DNA from: Bradyrhizobium sp. STM 3843
Lineage (GTDB): Bacteria > Pseudomonadota > Alphaproteobacteria > Rhizobiales > Xanthobacteraceae
Assembly: GCF_000239815.1 (NCBI RefSeq)
Contig: NZ_CAFK01000039.1
Location: 22,171 to 86,170, forward strand
Direction of reading: 5' to 3'
Length of the DNA: 64,000 nt
The position numbers were made by a program, and so were the translations under genes. The number at the start of each line of letters is the position of its first letter. Position 1 is the stretch's first letter. Shown here in pieces: positions 51,897 to 60,482 of the stretch. A model generated the notes under the pieces. It was not told where the DNA came from, made no database searches, and was given only the letters and a program-made list of their open reading frames with translations.

Positions 51897-53924
51897 TCAA
51901 GGTCCGGGGACGCGGCAGGAAGCCGGGTCAACGCCACTGCCCTCGAAATCGAGCGGCCCGTTGACCTCGTGCTTGTACTTGACGAGCAAGTCGTAACACG
52001 CAACCGGCAGACCCGGTGGCCCCGACAGCGGCGCACCGACCGGCGTGTTCTTCTCCATGTCGCCGTCGCAGTGCCAGTTCGCAGCGTCGTTGACATTTCC
52101 CGAGCCGTCATACACCGCGGTTTGCGGGTAAGGGCACAACGGACGTGCCAGCGTCGTCGGCGACCCCGAGATGAACGCAGGCGCCGCCGTGTTGCCCGAC
52201 CCGATCACCTGGCTCGGTGCAACACCATGTTCGACCCAGTTGATGACGGCATTGAAGTCGGCGCCGCCCTGCGGCCATGGTCCGAGGCTGCCGTGGTTCA
52301 GAATGCCGAGCCCGCAGTGACTGACCCCAGGCGCGTGGAACAGGCGGTAGAACTTCTGGATTCCCCGGAACCGACCAGACGGATCGTGGCCGAATCCCTC
52401 CAAGTCATCCGCATCTGCGAAGCGATCGCGGTCGCCTCTCTCGGCGTAACGCCTGGCCATGACGCGATAATAGTTGATCACACCGCGCGGCATGATCAGG
52501 CCGTCGTTGGTACCGAGGACCGTGATCATTTTGCCGCCGCTTGCCTTGAATGCATCGAGGTCGTCGAACGTATCCGTGCGATCGGCGACACTGTTCGAGC
52601 CGGCCTGCGCAACCGCAGCGTAGGTCGTGACCGCACCGGCGGGCTGCGTCGCAGAATTCAGCGCGACATTGCCCCAATAGCCGGGATAGTTACCCGGGAA
52701 AGAGCCGGCATTGAAGTAGGCCGGATTTGCCAGATCCCAGCCAAACTGCACCGGGGCGAGCCCGAACGGCACGTTTCCATCCCAGAAGTTGAAGTCGGTG
52801 CCGCGATCGATCGGGAACCAAATTCTCTTGCCGGAATCGTTGCGCGGTCCGTCCCACATGACGTTGACTGCGTTGGCTTCCGCGGGCGTCAGGCAGTTCG
52901 GAGCAGCCGGCGCGCCGGCTTGACCGCAGATATTGGCCTTTGCGTTGAACGTACAGGTCCGCGGGTCGTCGATGATGCCGTCTTGCACGCGATCATTCTT
53001 GTCGCACGCAGCGATCGCCGCGTTTTGTACGGCCGCAAGCTTGCCGCCTGCAATCACCCCGCCCGCGATCTCGAACATCGCGATCTGACCCCACATCTGC
53101 GCAGTCTGGAAACGCGTCCAGTACATCGCGGGCGCATTGGCGAGGATGCCGTCCAGCTCGCCGGCCAGCGTTTGAGCCAATGCCAAGCCCTGATGCCCGC
53201 CTGTCGAACAGCCATTCCAGTAGTTGTAGAGCGGCGCCTTGCGGTAATACAGCTTGGCAACTTTCTTCGACCAGAGGATTTCCTGCTGAGGTCCGTTGTA
53301 AACCCAATCGTCGATATATTGCTTGTTCAGGTGCCCGAGGCTGAGAACGCCCTGCTGGCATGTGTTGTTAGGATCATTAGTCGGATTGCCGTGCCCACCA
53401 TCGGTGCCCGATCCGACAAAGCCGTTGGCGACAGCGCCCGCCGAATTGACGTTGGTATTACCGGTACAACCACCACCGCCTTGACCCTCGGTGCGACCGT
53501 TCCAGTTGCCTTCCATTGTGGCGAAGTTGAAGGGCGCGTCGATGGTAGAACCGGTTGTGCCGCCGTCGAGCGAATTCAGGGGGAGACCGACATAGATGGT
53601 GATGTTCTGCGGCGTCGGATCGTTCGCAGGGGTGCTGCTGTAGCTCAACACCACGAGACAATAAGCGACCGGGACTTTCGCCGAGCTCGGGGGCGTGCCG
53701 GTGAAGTTGTTGAACTGCGGTCCGGGCGCTGTATTGGCCGGCACGATCTGTGCGTTCGCGTATTTGATATTGCCGCCCAAGAGTTTGGCCGGCAGCTGCG
53801 CGCAAGTGGTTGGCAGCGATATCGGCCGTTCAGCAACCGCACGATTCGGCAACGCGGCCAGGCAGGCGAGTATTGCGAGTACAGCTAATAAGAATAAGTT
53901 TGCAACGCCCTTTATGCCCGGCAT
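51897..53924 (-). CDS. Tannase/feruloyl esterase family alpha/beta hydrolase, exported
   Basis: 675 residues. The ATG at 53924 follows AGGGAGGAATTC, a much better site than the ATG at 53939. Residues 1-31 are a signal peptide. The nucleophile Ser240 is in NGCSTGGHQGLALA; Asp/His come later (GTNDGLIMPRG and APGVSHCGLG). Several Cys pairs fit the disulfide pattern of tannase-type enzymes. It likely cleaves phenolic esters of plant material outside the cytoplasm. It is divergent from an AraC-type regulator, its probable controller. Confidence 0.92.
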   Translation of the reverse strand: MPGIKGVANLFLLAVLAILACLAALPNRAVAERPISLPTTCAQLPAKLLGGNIKYANAQIVPANTAPGPQFNNFTGTPPSSAKVPVAYCLVVLSYSSTPANDPTPQNITIYVGLPLNSLDGGTTGSTIDAPFNFATMEGNWNGRTEGQGGGGCTGNTNVNSAGAVANGFVGSGTDGGHGNPTNDPNNTCQQGVLSLGHLNKQYIDDWVYNGPQQEILWSKKVAKLYYRKAPLYNYWNGCSTGGHQGLALAQTLAGELDGILANAPAMYWTRFQTAQMWGQIAMFEIAGGVIAGGKLAAVQNAAIAACDKNDRVQDGIIDDPRTCTFNAKANICGQAGAPAAPNCLTPAEANAVNVMWDGPRNDSGKRIWFPIDRGTDFNFWDGNVPFGLAPVQFGWDLANPAYFNAGSFPGNYPGYWGNVALNSATQPAGAVTTYAAVAQAGSNSVADRTDTFDDLDAFKASGGKMITVLGTNDGLIMPRGVINYYRVMARRYAERGDRDRFADADDLEGFGHDPSGRFRGIQKFYRLFHAPGVSHCGLGILNHGSLGPWPQGGADFNAVINWVEHGVAPSQVIGSGNTAAPAFISGSPTTLARPLCPYPQTAVYDGSGNVNDAANWHCDGDMEKNTPVGAPLSGPPGLPVACYDLLVKYKHEVNGPLDFEGSGVDPASCRVPGP

Positions 53925-54111
53925 GAATTCCTCCCTCATCGAACAGGCTTGACGCTTTCGAGCGACTTGTCCGACGATCCTAGGGCCAGGAATTTTTCAG
54001 CGAAACACCTATTGGGGGAAGAATTGCGCTTACTGGACAAGACTGCGCGTTTGGGATTGAATTTCAGCAAGCCTGCGTGGCGGATACCTCATTTTGAGAC
54101 GGCGAGACCTC

Positions 54112-55101
54112 ATGTTTAGCGATCTCTCCAGTCGTGATGAAAGCTTTGAGACATTTCTCAGTACATTCCACCAGCTCGCACCTCACGCACGAATCGAGCT
54201 CAACAGCGGCCAAAGCGCATTTCGTTGGCGAGGCAGATTTGCTTCGACACGCGGCTTCTCCTGGTGGGAGGTTGAGTCCGAGATCGACTGGACATGCCGG
54301 TTTGCACAGCGCAAGGAGAGACTAGGCTTGGTGCTGCCAAGCTCGGGAACCGTGAATGCAAGGATTCGAAATCGGACAGTCGCAATCGATCGGGAAGCCG
54401 CGCTCGCTCTGAGCGTGCCGGACGTCAGCTCGATCTCATACTCCGGTCGCGGCAAGCACGGGCACATCACGCTCGAATTCGAGCCGGCTGCGGTGCAAAA
54501 AACCCTCTCCGCTATTTTCGAGGGCGCCACATTGCGGAGCAGCGAGCTTATTCCGCGACTTGATCTCGCCAGTCCGGCAGGAGGAATGCTCCGCGCGCTG
54601 GGCGAGGCCATCGGCGCCGGAATGCATGATGCGCGCTTGCGGTCCGAAAAATCGATGGCGCTGCTCGGCGAAGCCGTTCTGCGGCTGGTTTTTCTGAACT
54701 TCCCACACGGCTTAAGCAATCGCGCGCAGCCCCATCTGACGGACGCCACATCGCGTCAGATCATGAAGGCGGTCGATTTCATGCGTGCCAACATGCATCA
54801 GCCGCTGACCCTGAGCGAAGTGGCCGACGCAACCGGGATCGGCGTGCGATCCCTGCAATATGGATTTCGCCGGTTTCGGAACACCACACCCCTCGCCTAT
54901 CTGCGCGAGATCCGTCTGGAGGCGGTGCAGGCTGAACTGGCTTCGCCGCTGAATCTGTTGCCGATCAAGGATGTGGCGCTGAAGTGGGGCTTCACCCATA
55001 TGGGGCACTTTGCGGCCAGATATCGTGCAGCTTACGGTGAGACACCTTCCGAGACGGCTCGACTGGGACGAGCCGAGGCAAAGGCTGATCGATCCAAATA
55101 A
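54112..55101 (+). CDS. AraC-family transcriptional regulator
   Basis: 329 residues. The C-terminal 100 residues hold two helix-turn-helix units: MHQPLTLSEVADATGIGVRS, LQYGFRRFRNTTPLAYLREI, then the PIKDVALKWGFTHMGHFAAR segment with the typical GF..xxHF end. The N-terminal 200 residues resemble the AraC-binding-like domain of catabolic regulators (RLGLVLPSSGTVNARIRNRT). The ATG at 54112 is preferred to an upstream TTG. About 187 bases separate it from the divergent tannase gene, enough for shared operators. Confidence 0.9.
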   Translation: MFSDLSSRDESFETFLSTFHQLAPHARIELNSGQSAFRWRGRFASTRGFSWWEVESEIDWTCRFAQRKERLGLVLPSSGTVNARIRNRTVAIDREAALALSVPDVSSISYSGRGKHGHITLEFEPAAVQKTLSAIFEGATLRSSELIPRLDLASPAGGMLRALGEAIGAGMHDARLRSEKSMALLGEAVLRLVFLNFPHGLSNRAQPHLTDATSRQIMKAVDFMRANMHQPLTLSEVADATGIGVRSLQYGFRRFRNTTPLAYLREIRLEAVQAELASPLNLLPIKDVALKWGFTHMGHFAARYRAAYGETPSETARLGRAEAKADRSK

Positions 55102-55337
55102 GGCACGACGCCACGCGTCTCACGACTGCTCATAGGCTCGGCTTCGCTCGACAGCCAGTCAGATCGACCACTTCGACACTGAGGTCACGAACCGCGCTTT
55201 CAGGGCTGCGACGACGAGCAACACTGAACTGGCCCCGGCCTCGGGATATTGCGATGCACCCACTCACTATCATTGAGGCCATCCCTCAGGAACGTGCATC
55301 AGAACTGTGAGTTGTGGTCCGATATCGGACGATTCGG

Positions 55338-56663
55338 ATGTTGCAAGATCTCGAAGCCAGGACAATCGCCAAGGTCACGGCGCGCCTCGTTCCGTTTCTG
55401 GTCGTCTGCTACTTTGTCGCCTATCTCGACCGGGTGAATGTCGGGTTTGCTGCTCTCACCATGAACCAGGATCTCGGCCTGTCGCAGACGGCGTACGGCT
55501 TCGGCGCGGGCATCTTCTTCATCGCCTATTTCATTTTCGAAGTGCCATCCAACCTGTTGCTCGAACGTCTCGGGGCGCGCACATGGATTGCCCGGATCAT
55601 GCTGAGCTGGGGTATTCTCTCCGGATTGATGGCATGTCTCCCCTGGCTCTCGCGGGTCTCCGGGCTCGGCAATGAAAACACCTTCTATGTCCTGCGCGTC
55701 TTGCTCGGTGCCGCCGAGGCCGGCTTCTTCCCGGGAATCATCTTCTATCTCACCCTCTGGTTTCCGGCGGAGTATCGCGCCCGGATCGTCGGCTATTTCA
55801 TGGCCGCGATTCCGCTCTCGACCGTGATCGGCGCGCCGATTTCCGGACTCCTGCTCTATCTGCATGGCGGCTTCGGCCTGGCAGGCTGGCAATGGCTCTT
55901 TCTCATCGAAGCGATACCAGCAATTATCCTGGCCATCATCGTGTTCTTCTATCTGACGGACCGCCCCGAAGAGGCACTCTGGTTAGAGAGCGATGAGCAG
56001 GAATGGCTCAGTCGCAGACTCCTGATCGAGCGCCGCCAGCGCGAGGCGGTGCGGATGTACACGGTGTCCGAGGTATTGTTCGATCGGCGCGTGATCGGCC
56101 TCAGCCTGATCTATTTCGGCGCGGTCGCAACCAATTACGGCCTGAGCTTCTTCCTACCGCAGATCGTCAAGGCCTTCGGGCTCAACACCTTCCTGACGAC
56201 CGTGGTGTCTGCGGCGCCATACCTCGTGGGGGTGATCGGCATGGTCTGGTGGGGTCGGCGCTCGGATCGGGCCGCGGAGCGAACCTATCATGCGGCCATC
56301 CCGTTGTTCATCGCGTCCGCTGGCCTCGTCTTGGCCGTGGTTTTCACCGATCCAAGCCTGAAGATGCTAGCTTTCTGTATTGCAGGTTTCGGCATCTTCG
56401 CCTGTCTGCCCGTGTTTTGGACGTTGCCGACCGCGTTCTTGTCGGGTGCAGCAGCCGCCGCTGGCATCGCAGTCATCAATTCGATCGGCAATCTCGCGGG
56501 ATTCGCCGGCCCGTTCGCGATGGGTTGGCTCAGGGATCATACCGGCAGCTATACAGATGGTCTGCTGCTGCTTGCTGGGCTCGGCATCATCGCGATGGGT
56601 ATCGTACTTGGAATTGGCCACGACAACGCGCTCGAGCGCGCGCCGTCCCCGCTGCCGGAATGA
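55338..56663 (+). CDS. MFS transporter, anion:cation symporter type
   Basis: 441 residues with 12 predicted membrane helices. VCYFVAYLDRVNVGFAALTM near residue 25, then LGARTWIARIMLSWGILSGL and ARIVGYFMAAIPLSTVIGAP fit the ACS family, which moves tartrate, phthalate and other organic anions. The central loop (about 200-240, with DEQEWLSRRLLIERRQREAV) separates two six-helix halves. The ATG at 55338 gives the typical start. It lies 236 bases after the AraC gene on the same strand and could take up products of the tannase. Confidence 0.9.
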   Translation: MLQDLEARTIAKVTARLVPFLVVCYFVAYLDRVNVGFAALTMNQDLGLSQTAYGFGAGIFFIAYFIFEVPSNLLLERLGARTWIARIMLSWGILSGLMACLPWLSRVSGLGNENTFYVLRVLLGAAEAGFFPGIIFYLTLWFPAEYRARIVGYFMAAIPLSTVIGAPISGLLLYLHGGFGLAGWQWLFLIEAIPAIILAIIVFFYLTDRPEEALWLESDEQEWLSRRLLIERRQREAVRMYTVSEVLFDRRVIGLSLIYFGAVATNYGLSFFLPQIVKAFGLNTFLTTVVSAAPYLVGVIGMVWWGRRSDRAAERTYHAAIPLFIASAGLVLAVVFTDPSLKMLAFCIAGFGIFACLPVFWTLPTAFLSGAAAAAGIAVINSIGNLAGFAGPFAMGWLRDHTGSYTDGLLLLAGLGIIAMGIVLGIGHDNALERAPSPLPE

Positions 56664-56872
56664 ATGCGAATTGCGCGCAACTGGCTGCCTCTATGGCCCA
56701 CTGCGGACGTTAGCTGCAGCACGGACCACTTTTCCGCAAAAAGCCACGGGGTGGGTTGCCGAAGATAACAGCCCCGCCGCTTCCGATTAGCGATCACGTC
56801 TTATCCGATTAGCGACTTGGAGTGGCGCCCGCCCGGCCGAGCTAACCAACATCAAAGTACTTGCAATTTAAC

Positions 56873-56884
56873 GACCGTTTGGTC
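56873..56884. promoter_or_regulatory. Candidate TetR-type operator
   Basis: GACC-GTTT-GGTC is a short perfect palindrome 13 bases before the TetR-family ATG, in an AT-richer stretch with ATATATTGG. Position suggests autorepression, but palindromes this short are not rare. Confidence 0.4.
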
Positions 56885-56896
56885 CATATATTGGCA

Positions 56897-57511
56897 ATGA
56901 GCCACCCGCCCCCCGTGCAGGTCCCCCGGGGACGCCCCCGCAGTTTCGACGTGGACACCGCTGTCGAACGCGCGATGGGCGTGTTCTGGTCGCGCGGCTA
57001 TCATGCCACCGCGCTCCCGGACCTGCTTCGTGCCACCAAGCTTTCGCGCGGGAGCCTTTATGCGGCGTTCGGTGACAAGCACTCGCTGTTCCTGCGGGCG
57101 CTTGACCGCTATATCGCCGACGCGGTCACACGAATGGATCGCGAGCTCGATCCCCGCAACGATCCGGTCGTTGGCCTGCGGGCCTTCCTCGCCGGCTACG
57201 TCGAGCGTACCAGCGGTGCCAACGGGCGGCGCGGATGCCTGCTGGTGGCGACCGCCATGGAACTGGCGGGCCAGGATGCTGAAGTTAACCGCCGCGTCGC
57301 GGGCTTTTTCAAAGCCATGGAAGCCGGGGTGTCGGATGCACTGTCCCGTGCGAAGACGGCGGGCAAGCTGGCCGATGGTGTCGAGCCCTCAAGCGCTGCG
57401 CGCATTCTCGTCTGCTTCGTTGAGGGGCTGCGCGTGGTCGGCAAAACCGCACCGGCACGGGCCGCATCGCAAGCCACCGCCGACGCCCTGCTCGACCGCT
57501 TCATCAAGTAA
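56897..57511 (+). CDS. TetR/AcrR-family transcriptional regulator
   Basis: 204 residues. The N-terminal HTH is clear: RGRPRSFDVDTAVERAMGVF, YHATALPDLLRATKLSRGSL and YAAFGDKHSLFLRALDRYIA. The C-terminal 130 residues form the ligand/dimer domain, with a conserved RRGCLLVATAMELAGQD. The ATG at 56897 is the usual start. It is 72 bases upstream of an EamA exporter gene on the same strand and probably controls it. Confidence 0.92.
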   Translation: MSHPPPVQVPRGRPRSFDVDTAVERAMGVFWSRGYHATALPDLLRATKLSRGSLYAAFGDKHSLFLRALDRYIADAVTRMDRELDPRNDPVVGLRAFLAGYVERTSGANGRRGCLLVATAMELAGQDAEVNRRVAGFFKAMEAGVSDALSRAKTAGKLADGVEPSSAARILVCFVEGLRVVGKTAPARAASQATADALLDRFIK

Positions 57512-57583
57512 ATTCCCAAAGGCGCCTCAGCTCCTTTGGCGCGCTTATATCTGGACTGATCGGTCTTGAAAGGAAACGATGCC

Positions 57584-58444
57584 ATGTCTGCGATCCAGAT
57601 CGTCTGCGCGGTCGCTGTTCCCCTGCTCTGGGGCTATCAGTTCGTGGCCATCAAAGTTGGCGTTGCAGAGTTTCCGCCGCTCTTCTTCCTGGCGCTGCGC
57701 TTTCTGGCCATCGCGCTGCTGCTGGTCCCGTTCGTCAAACGGCCCACGCGCCGACAGGTCGGCCCGATCGCAGCGATCTCGATCTTCCTCGGCGGACTGA
57801 ACTTCGGATTGTTCTATGTGGGCCTTGGGCTCGGCTCGGGAAGCCTATCCGCCGTCGCCTATCAGCTCGCCACGCCCTTCACCGTGCTGTTGGCCTGGCC
57901 GCTGCTCGCGGAGAAGCCATCGCTCACCACATCCGCCGGCGTGGTGCTTGCATTCGTCGGCGTGGTCGTTTTGGCCGCGGAGCGCGCCGGGTCGGCCAAC
58001 GCGCTTCCGCTGCTGCTGGTGGTCGGGGCCGCCTTCTCGTTCGCGGTGTCCAACGTCCTGACGAAGCGCTACGGCCCTTTTGATCCCCTGATGTTGATGG
58101 CGTGGTCATCGCTGCTCACGGTGCCGCAGGTGATGCTGATGTCGCTGCTGCTTGAATATGGACAGGTGACGAGCCTCGTCACGGCAGACGAATGGGGCTG
58201 GCTCGCCCTCGCCTACACGATTTTCATCGGAGGCATCGTCGGGTTTGGCCTCTGGTTCTGGCTGATCGGGCGCTGCTCCATGAGCCGCATCGCCCCCTTC
58301 GGCCTGCTGCTGCCGGTGTTCGCCTTGATCTCGAGCGTATTGTTCCTTGGCGACCGCATCACCACCCGATTGATCGTCGGCGGGCTGCTCGCGATCTCCG
58401 GCGTCGCCATCACCCAGGTCAGGCCAGGCGTTCGACCGATTTGA
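57584..58444 (+). CDS. EamA-family (DMT) transporter
   Basis: 286 residues with ten membrane helices in two EamA repeats: first LLWGYQFVAIKVGVAEFPPL and the matching LATPFTVLLAWPLLAEKPSL, then VSNVLTKRYGPFDPLMLMAW and PFGLLLPVFALISSVLFLGD. AAGGAAACG precedes the ATG at 57584. DMT exporters of this kind remove amino acids or small metabolites. The substrate is not evident. It is probably in one transcript with the TetR gene. Confidence 0.9.
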   Translation: MSAIQIVCAVAVPLLWGYQFVAIKVGVAEFPPLFFLALRFLAIALLLVPFVKRPTRRQVGPIAAISIFLGGLNFGLFYVGLGLGSGSLSAVAYQLATPFTVLLAWPLLAEKPSLTTSAGVVLAFVGVVVLAAERAGSANALPLLLVVGAAFSFAVSNVLTKRYGPFDPLMLMAWSSLLTVPQVMLMSLLLEYGQVTSLVTADEWGWLALAYTIFIGGIVGFGLWFWLIGRCSMSRIAPFGLLLPVFALISSVLFLGDRITTRLIVGGLLAISGVAITQVRPGVRPI

Positions 58445-58618
58445 GCATTTGGGCGCGCGCGTCGCGAGGTCCGGGTTCAGCCGGTTTTGCGATTTGGGAA
58501 GGCGTGCTGGTGGCCCGCTGTCGGCAGAAAGCGAGCATCGGGCCCAATCCGGCCCGATGCCTCAAACAAAGGTGCCGCCCCGGTCCCCGTAATTCTTGCC
58601 CGGTGCAGCGATGTGAAA

Positions 58619-58849
58619 CTACATCCCGTGACTTTGGAAGACCGCCGAACAGCTCTTGCTCAGCTTGCTGCGATTCTGCATCAGACACTGCTGGACCGCA
58701 TTATCGTCGCCGAGCTGCCCCCGACAGAAGTGCTTGGCATCGCGTGAGCAGGCCTGCTGCTCCTGGGGCGTGCCCATATGGCCTTGGGCCAGGACGAACG
58801 AGGGTAGAGTCGACAGAAACACCGCGAGCGCGAACGACAGCTTATTCAT
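58619..58849 (-). CDS. Small Cys-rich exported protein
   Basis: 76 residues with a strong GGAGG ribosome site. The signal peptide is about 1-21 (cleavage after VLA). The mature part has four cysteines (34, 42, 55, 67) in a pattern like the Cys-rich GLG1 repeat (CSRDAKHFCRGQLGDDNAVQ then CLMQNRSKLSKSC). Such short proteins occur in many alphaproteobacteria with no known role. It stands alone between the EamA gene and an M50 protease gene. Confidence 0.78.
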   Translation of the reverse strand: MNKLSFALAVFLSTLPSFVLAQGHMGTPQEQQACSRDAKHFCRGQLGDDNAVQQCLMQNRSKLSKSCSAVFQSHGM

Positions 58850-59186
58850 CAAGAACCTCCTCCTTGGCCGGGATAAACGGCTACCGGCCGCTGCGGTTCC
58901 GATCGTGCTCGCGATCAACGTCAAATCGCCTGCGCGATCGTGCACCCGGTGTCGGGTCAATCTCGCCGTTCGGCCGTCTGCAACCGCAAAGGATGGCCCT
59001 TGTAGGTCGCTTTCCGAAGGAAAGCGGATTGCTAGTCGTGACGGGCCTAAGCGCGGACCAGCTACGGTGATCTTCGGTTGTTACGAACAGCGCGCACCTT
59101 CCCTCTGAACATCTGGAGCTTGACCGCGTCGGTCGTGCCCCTTACGCCGGTTGCATGATCAGCTCGCCACTATTTGAGGGGCTTTC
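58850..59186. other. Intergenic region, nothing recognised
   Basis: About 337 bases between the divergent Cys-rich and SRPBCC-M50 genes. It should hold both promoters; I see no clear gene, repeat or terminator. Confidence 0.5.
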
Positions 59187-60410
59187 ATGCTCAGATTGCT
59201 AGCTCTGCCGATTGATTTGCTGCGCATCGCCCTCTGCGCCTTGCAGGCCATGGTTGATTTATTAATGTCACGCAACCGACAGCGTTATGAGGCCACGGTG
59301 CTGATCAACGCGCCGCGCGAGGCGGTGTGGCGCTTCAATGTTGCCGACCAGATGGTGCTGAATGGACCGCCCATCATGGAGATCACGCGCGAGCACTTTC
59401 TCGAGGATGAAGACCTCTGGCTCACCCGTATCGCCGTCGCCGGCCAACCCAGAGCGCAGGCAGTCGTTCGCCAGATCGAGCGCGACGAGGAGAAAGGAAT
59501 CATGCGCGTGCAAACGGTGGCGCACGAACTATCGGTGCCGCCGGAGGGTGGGCGCAACAGCCATTCGGGAATGACAATCGCAGCGACGCCTCAGGGCACC
59601 ATCCTGACGATGTTCAACGAGGTGACGGTGCGCAGCTTTCGCGATCGCATCATCTACCCGCTTGGCATGCGCCGCATGGCCCAAATGGTCAAGGCGCAAT
59701 GCGAACAGGAAGCCGGGACACACAGCCGCATCACCGAGCTGGCAAACCATGGGCTGGTGCTTTCGGCCGTGGCGCTGGCAAGCTTCTGGTATCTGTTTGG
59801 CCTGAAAGAAGCTGCGCTGCTGTCGATCGTTCTCGTCGTGCACGAAGCCGGGCACGCGGCCGCAATGCTGATGTCGGGCGTCGGGGTACACGCGGTTTAC
59901 CTCATTCCTTTCTTCGGCGCGGCCGTCGTGCCGAAGACGGCCTATAAGACCGAGGGCAGGCTCGGCTTTATTGCGCTGATGGGTCCAGCCATGAGTCTCA
60001 TACCGACCTTCGCGCTCATGGCTGCTCTGCCGGCCACCGGAAAATCCGACCTGCGGCTGACCTTGTCGATGTTTGCGTTCATCAACGCGGCCAATCTGTT
60101 GCCAATCTTTCCCCTCGATGGTGGTCTGATTCTCAATGCGCTCATCGGCTCGCTGAGCCGGAAGATTGCCCTGATCGTCGGCTGGATCGGCGTCCTGGCC
60201 GGCCTTGCGCTGGCGATCTATCTTCGGTCATTCCTGATCGGCATTCCGTTTCTGCTCGTTGTCCTGCAGCGCTATCTTGCAGGTCATCAGGCTATTCAGC
60301 TGGAGCGGCTCTCGCTCGGCGGCGGGATCGCATTGGCGGCCGCGTACGTCGGAACGTTCGTGGCGTATGTCTTGGTGATCAAAACCGCGTTGGTGGTGCA
60401 CGCGTTTTAG
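59187..60410 (+). CDS. SRPBCC-domain and M50 site-2 protease-like fusion
   Basis: 407 residues. After a hydrophobic N-terminal helix (1-28), residues 33-175 look like an SRPBCC/polyketide-cyclase lipid-pocket domain (YEATVLINAPREAVWRFNVA). The second half has six or so membrane helices with VVHEAGHAA, where His219, Glu220 and His223 form the HExxH zinc site, and NLLPIFPLDGG with Asp311 as the third ligand. This is the S2P/M50 pattern. Joining a soluble START-like domain to an intramembrane protease is unusual; it may sense a hydrophobic ligand. Target unknown. Confidence 0.8.
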   Translation: MLRLLALPIDLLRIALCALQAMVDLLMSRNRQRYEATVLINAPREAVWRFNVADQMVLNGPPIMEITREHFLEDEDLWLTRIAVAGQPRAQAVVRQIERDEEKGIMRVQTVAHELSVPPEGGRNSHSGMTIAATPQGTILTMFNEVTVRSFRDRIIYPLGMRRMAQMVKAQCEQEAGTHSRITELANHGLVLSAVALASFWYLFGLKEAALLSIVLVVHEAGHAAAMLMSGVGVHAVYLIPFFGAAVVPKTAYKTEGRLGFIALMGPAMSLIPTFALMAALPATGKSDLRLTLSMFAFINAANLLPIFPLDGGLILNALIGSLSRKIALIVGWIGVLAGLALAIYLRSFLIGIPFLLVVLQRYLAGHQAIQLERLSLGGGIALAAAYVGTFVAYVLVIKTALVVHAF

Positions 60411-60426
60411 GAGGCGGGAATCAAAA

Positions 60427-60460
60427 CGCCGCCCCGGTCCCAACCGGAGCGGCGTCATTG
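60427..60460 (-). terminator. Intrinsic terminator between convergent genes
   Basis: A GC stem (CGCCGC-C-CCGGT with ACCGG-A-GCGGCG, loop CCCA) is followed on the minus strand by GTTTTGATT. It ends the acyl-CoA synthetase transcript and may also act on the M50 gene from the other side. Confidence 0.75.
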
Positions 60461-60482
60461 GTAGTCTTAGCTTAACGCATGC

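Noticed and set aside
51969..53888. 639-codon open frame on the plus strand
   Set aside because: Antisense to the tannase gene, with Arg-rich composition and no ribosome site.
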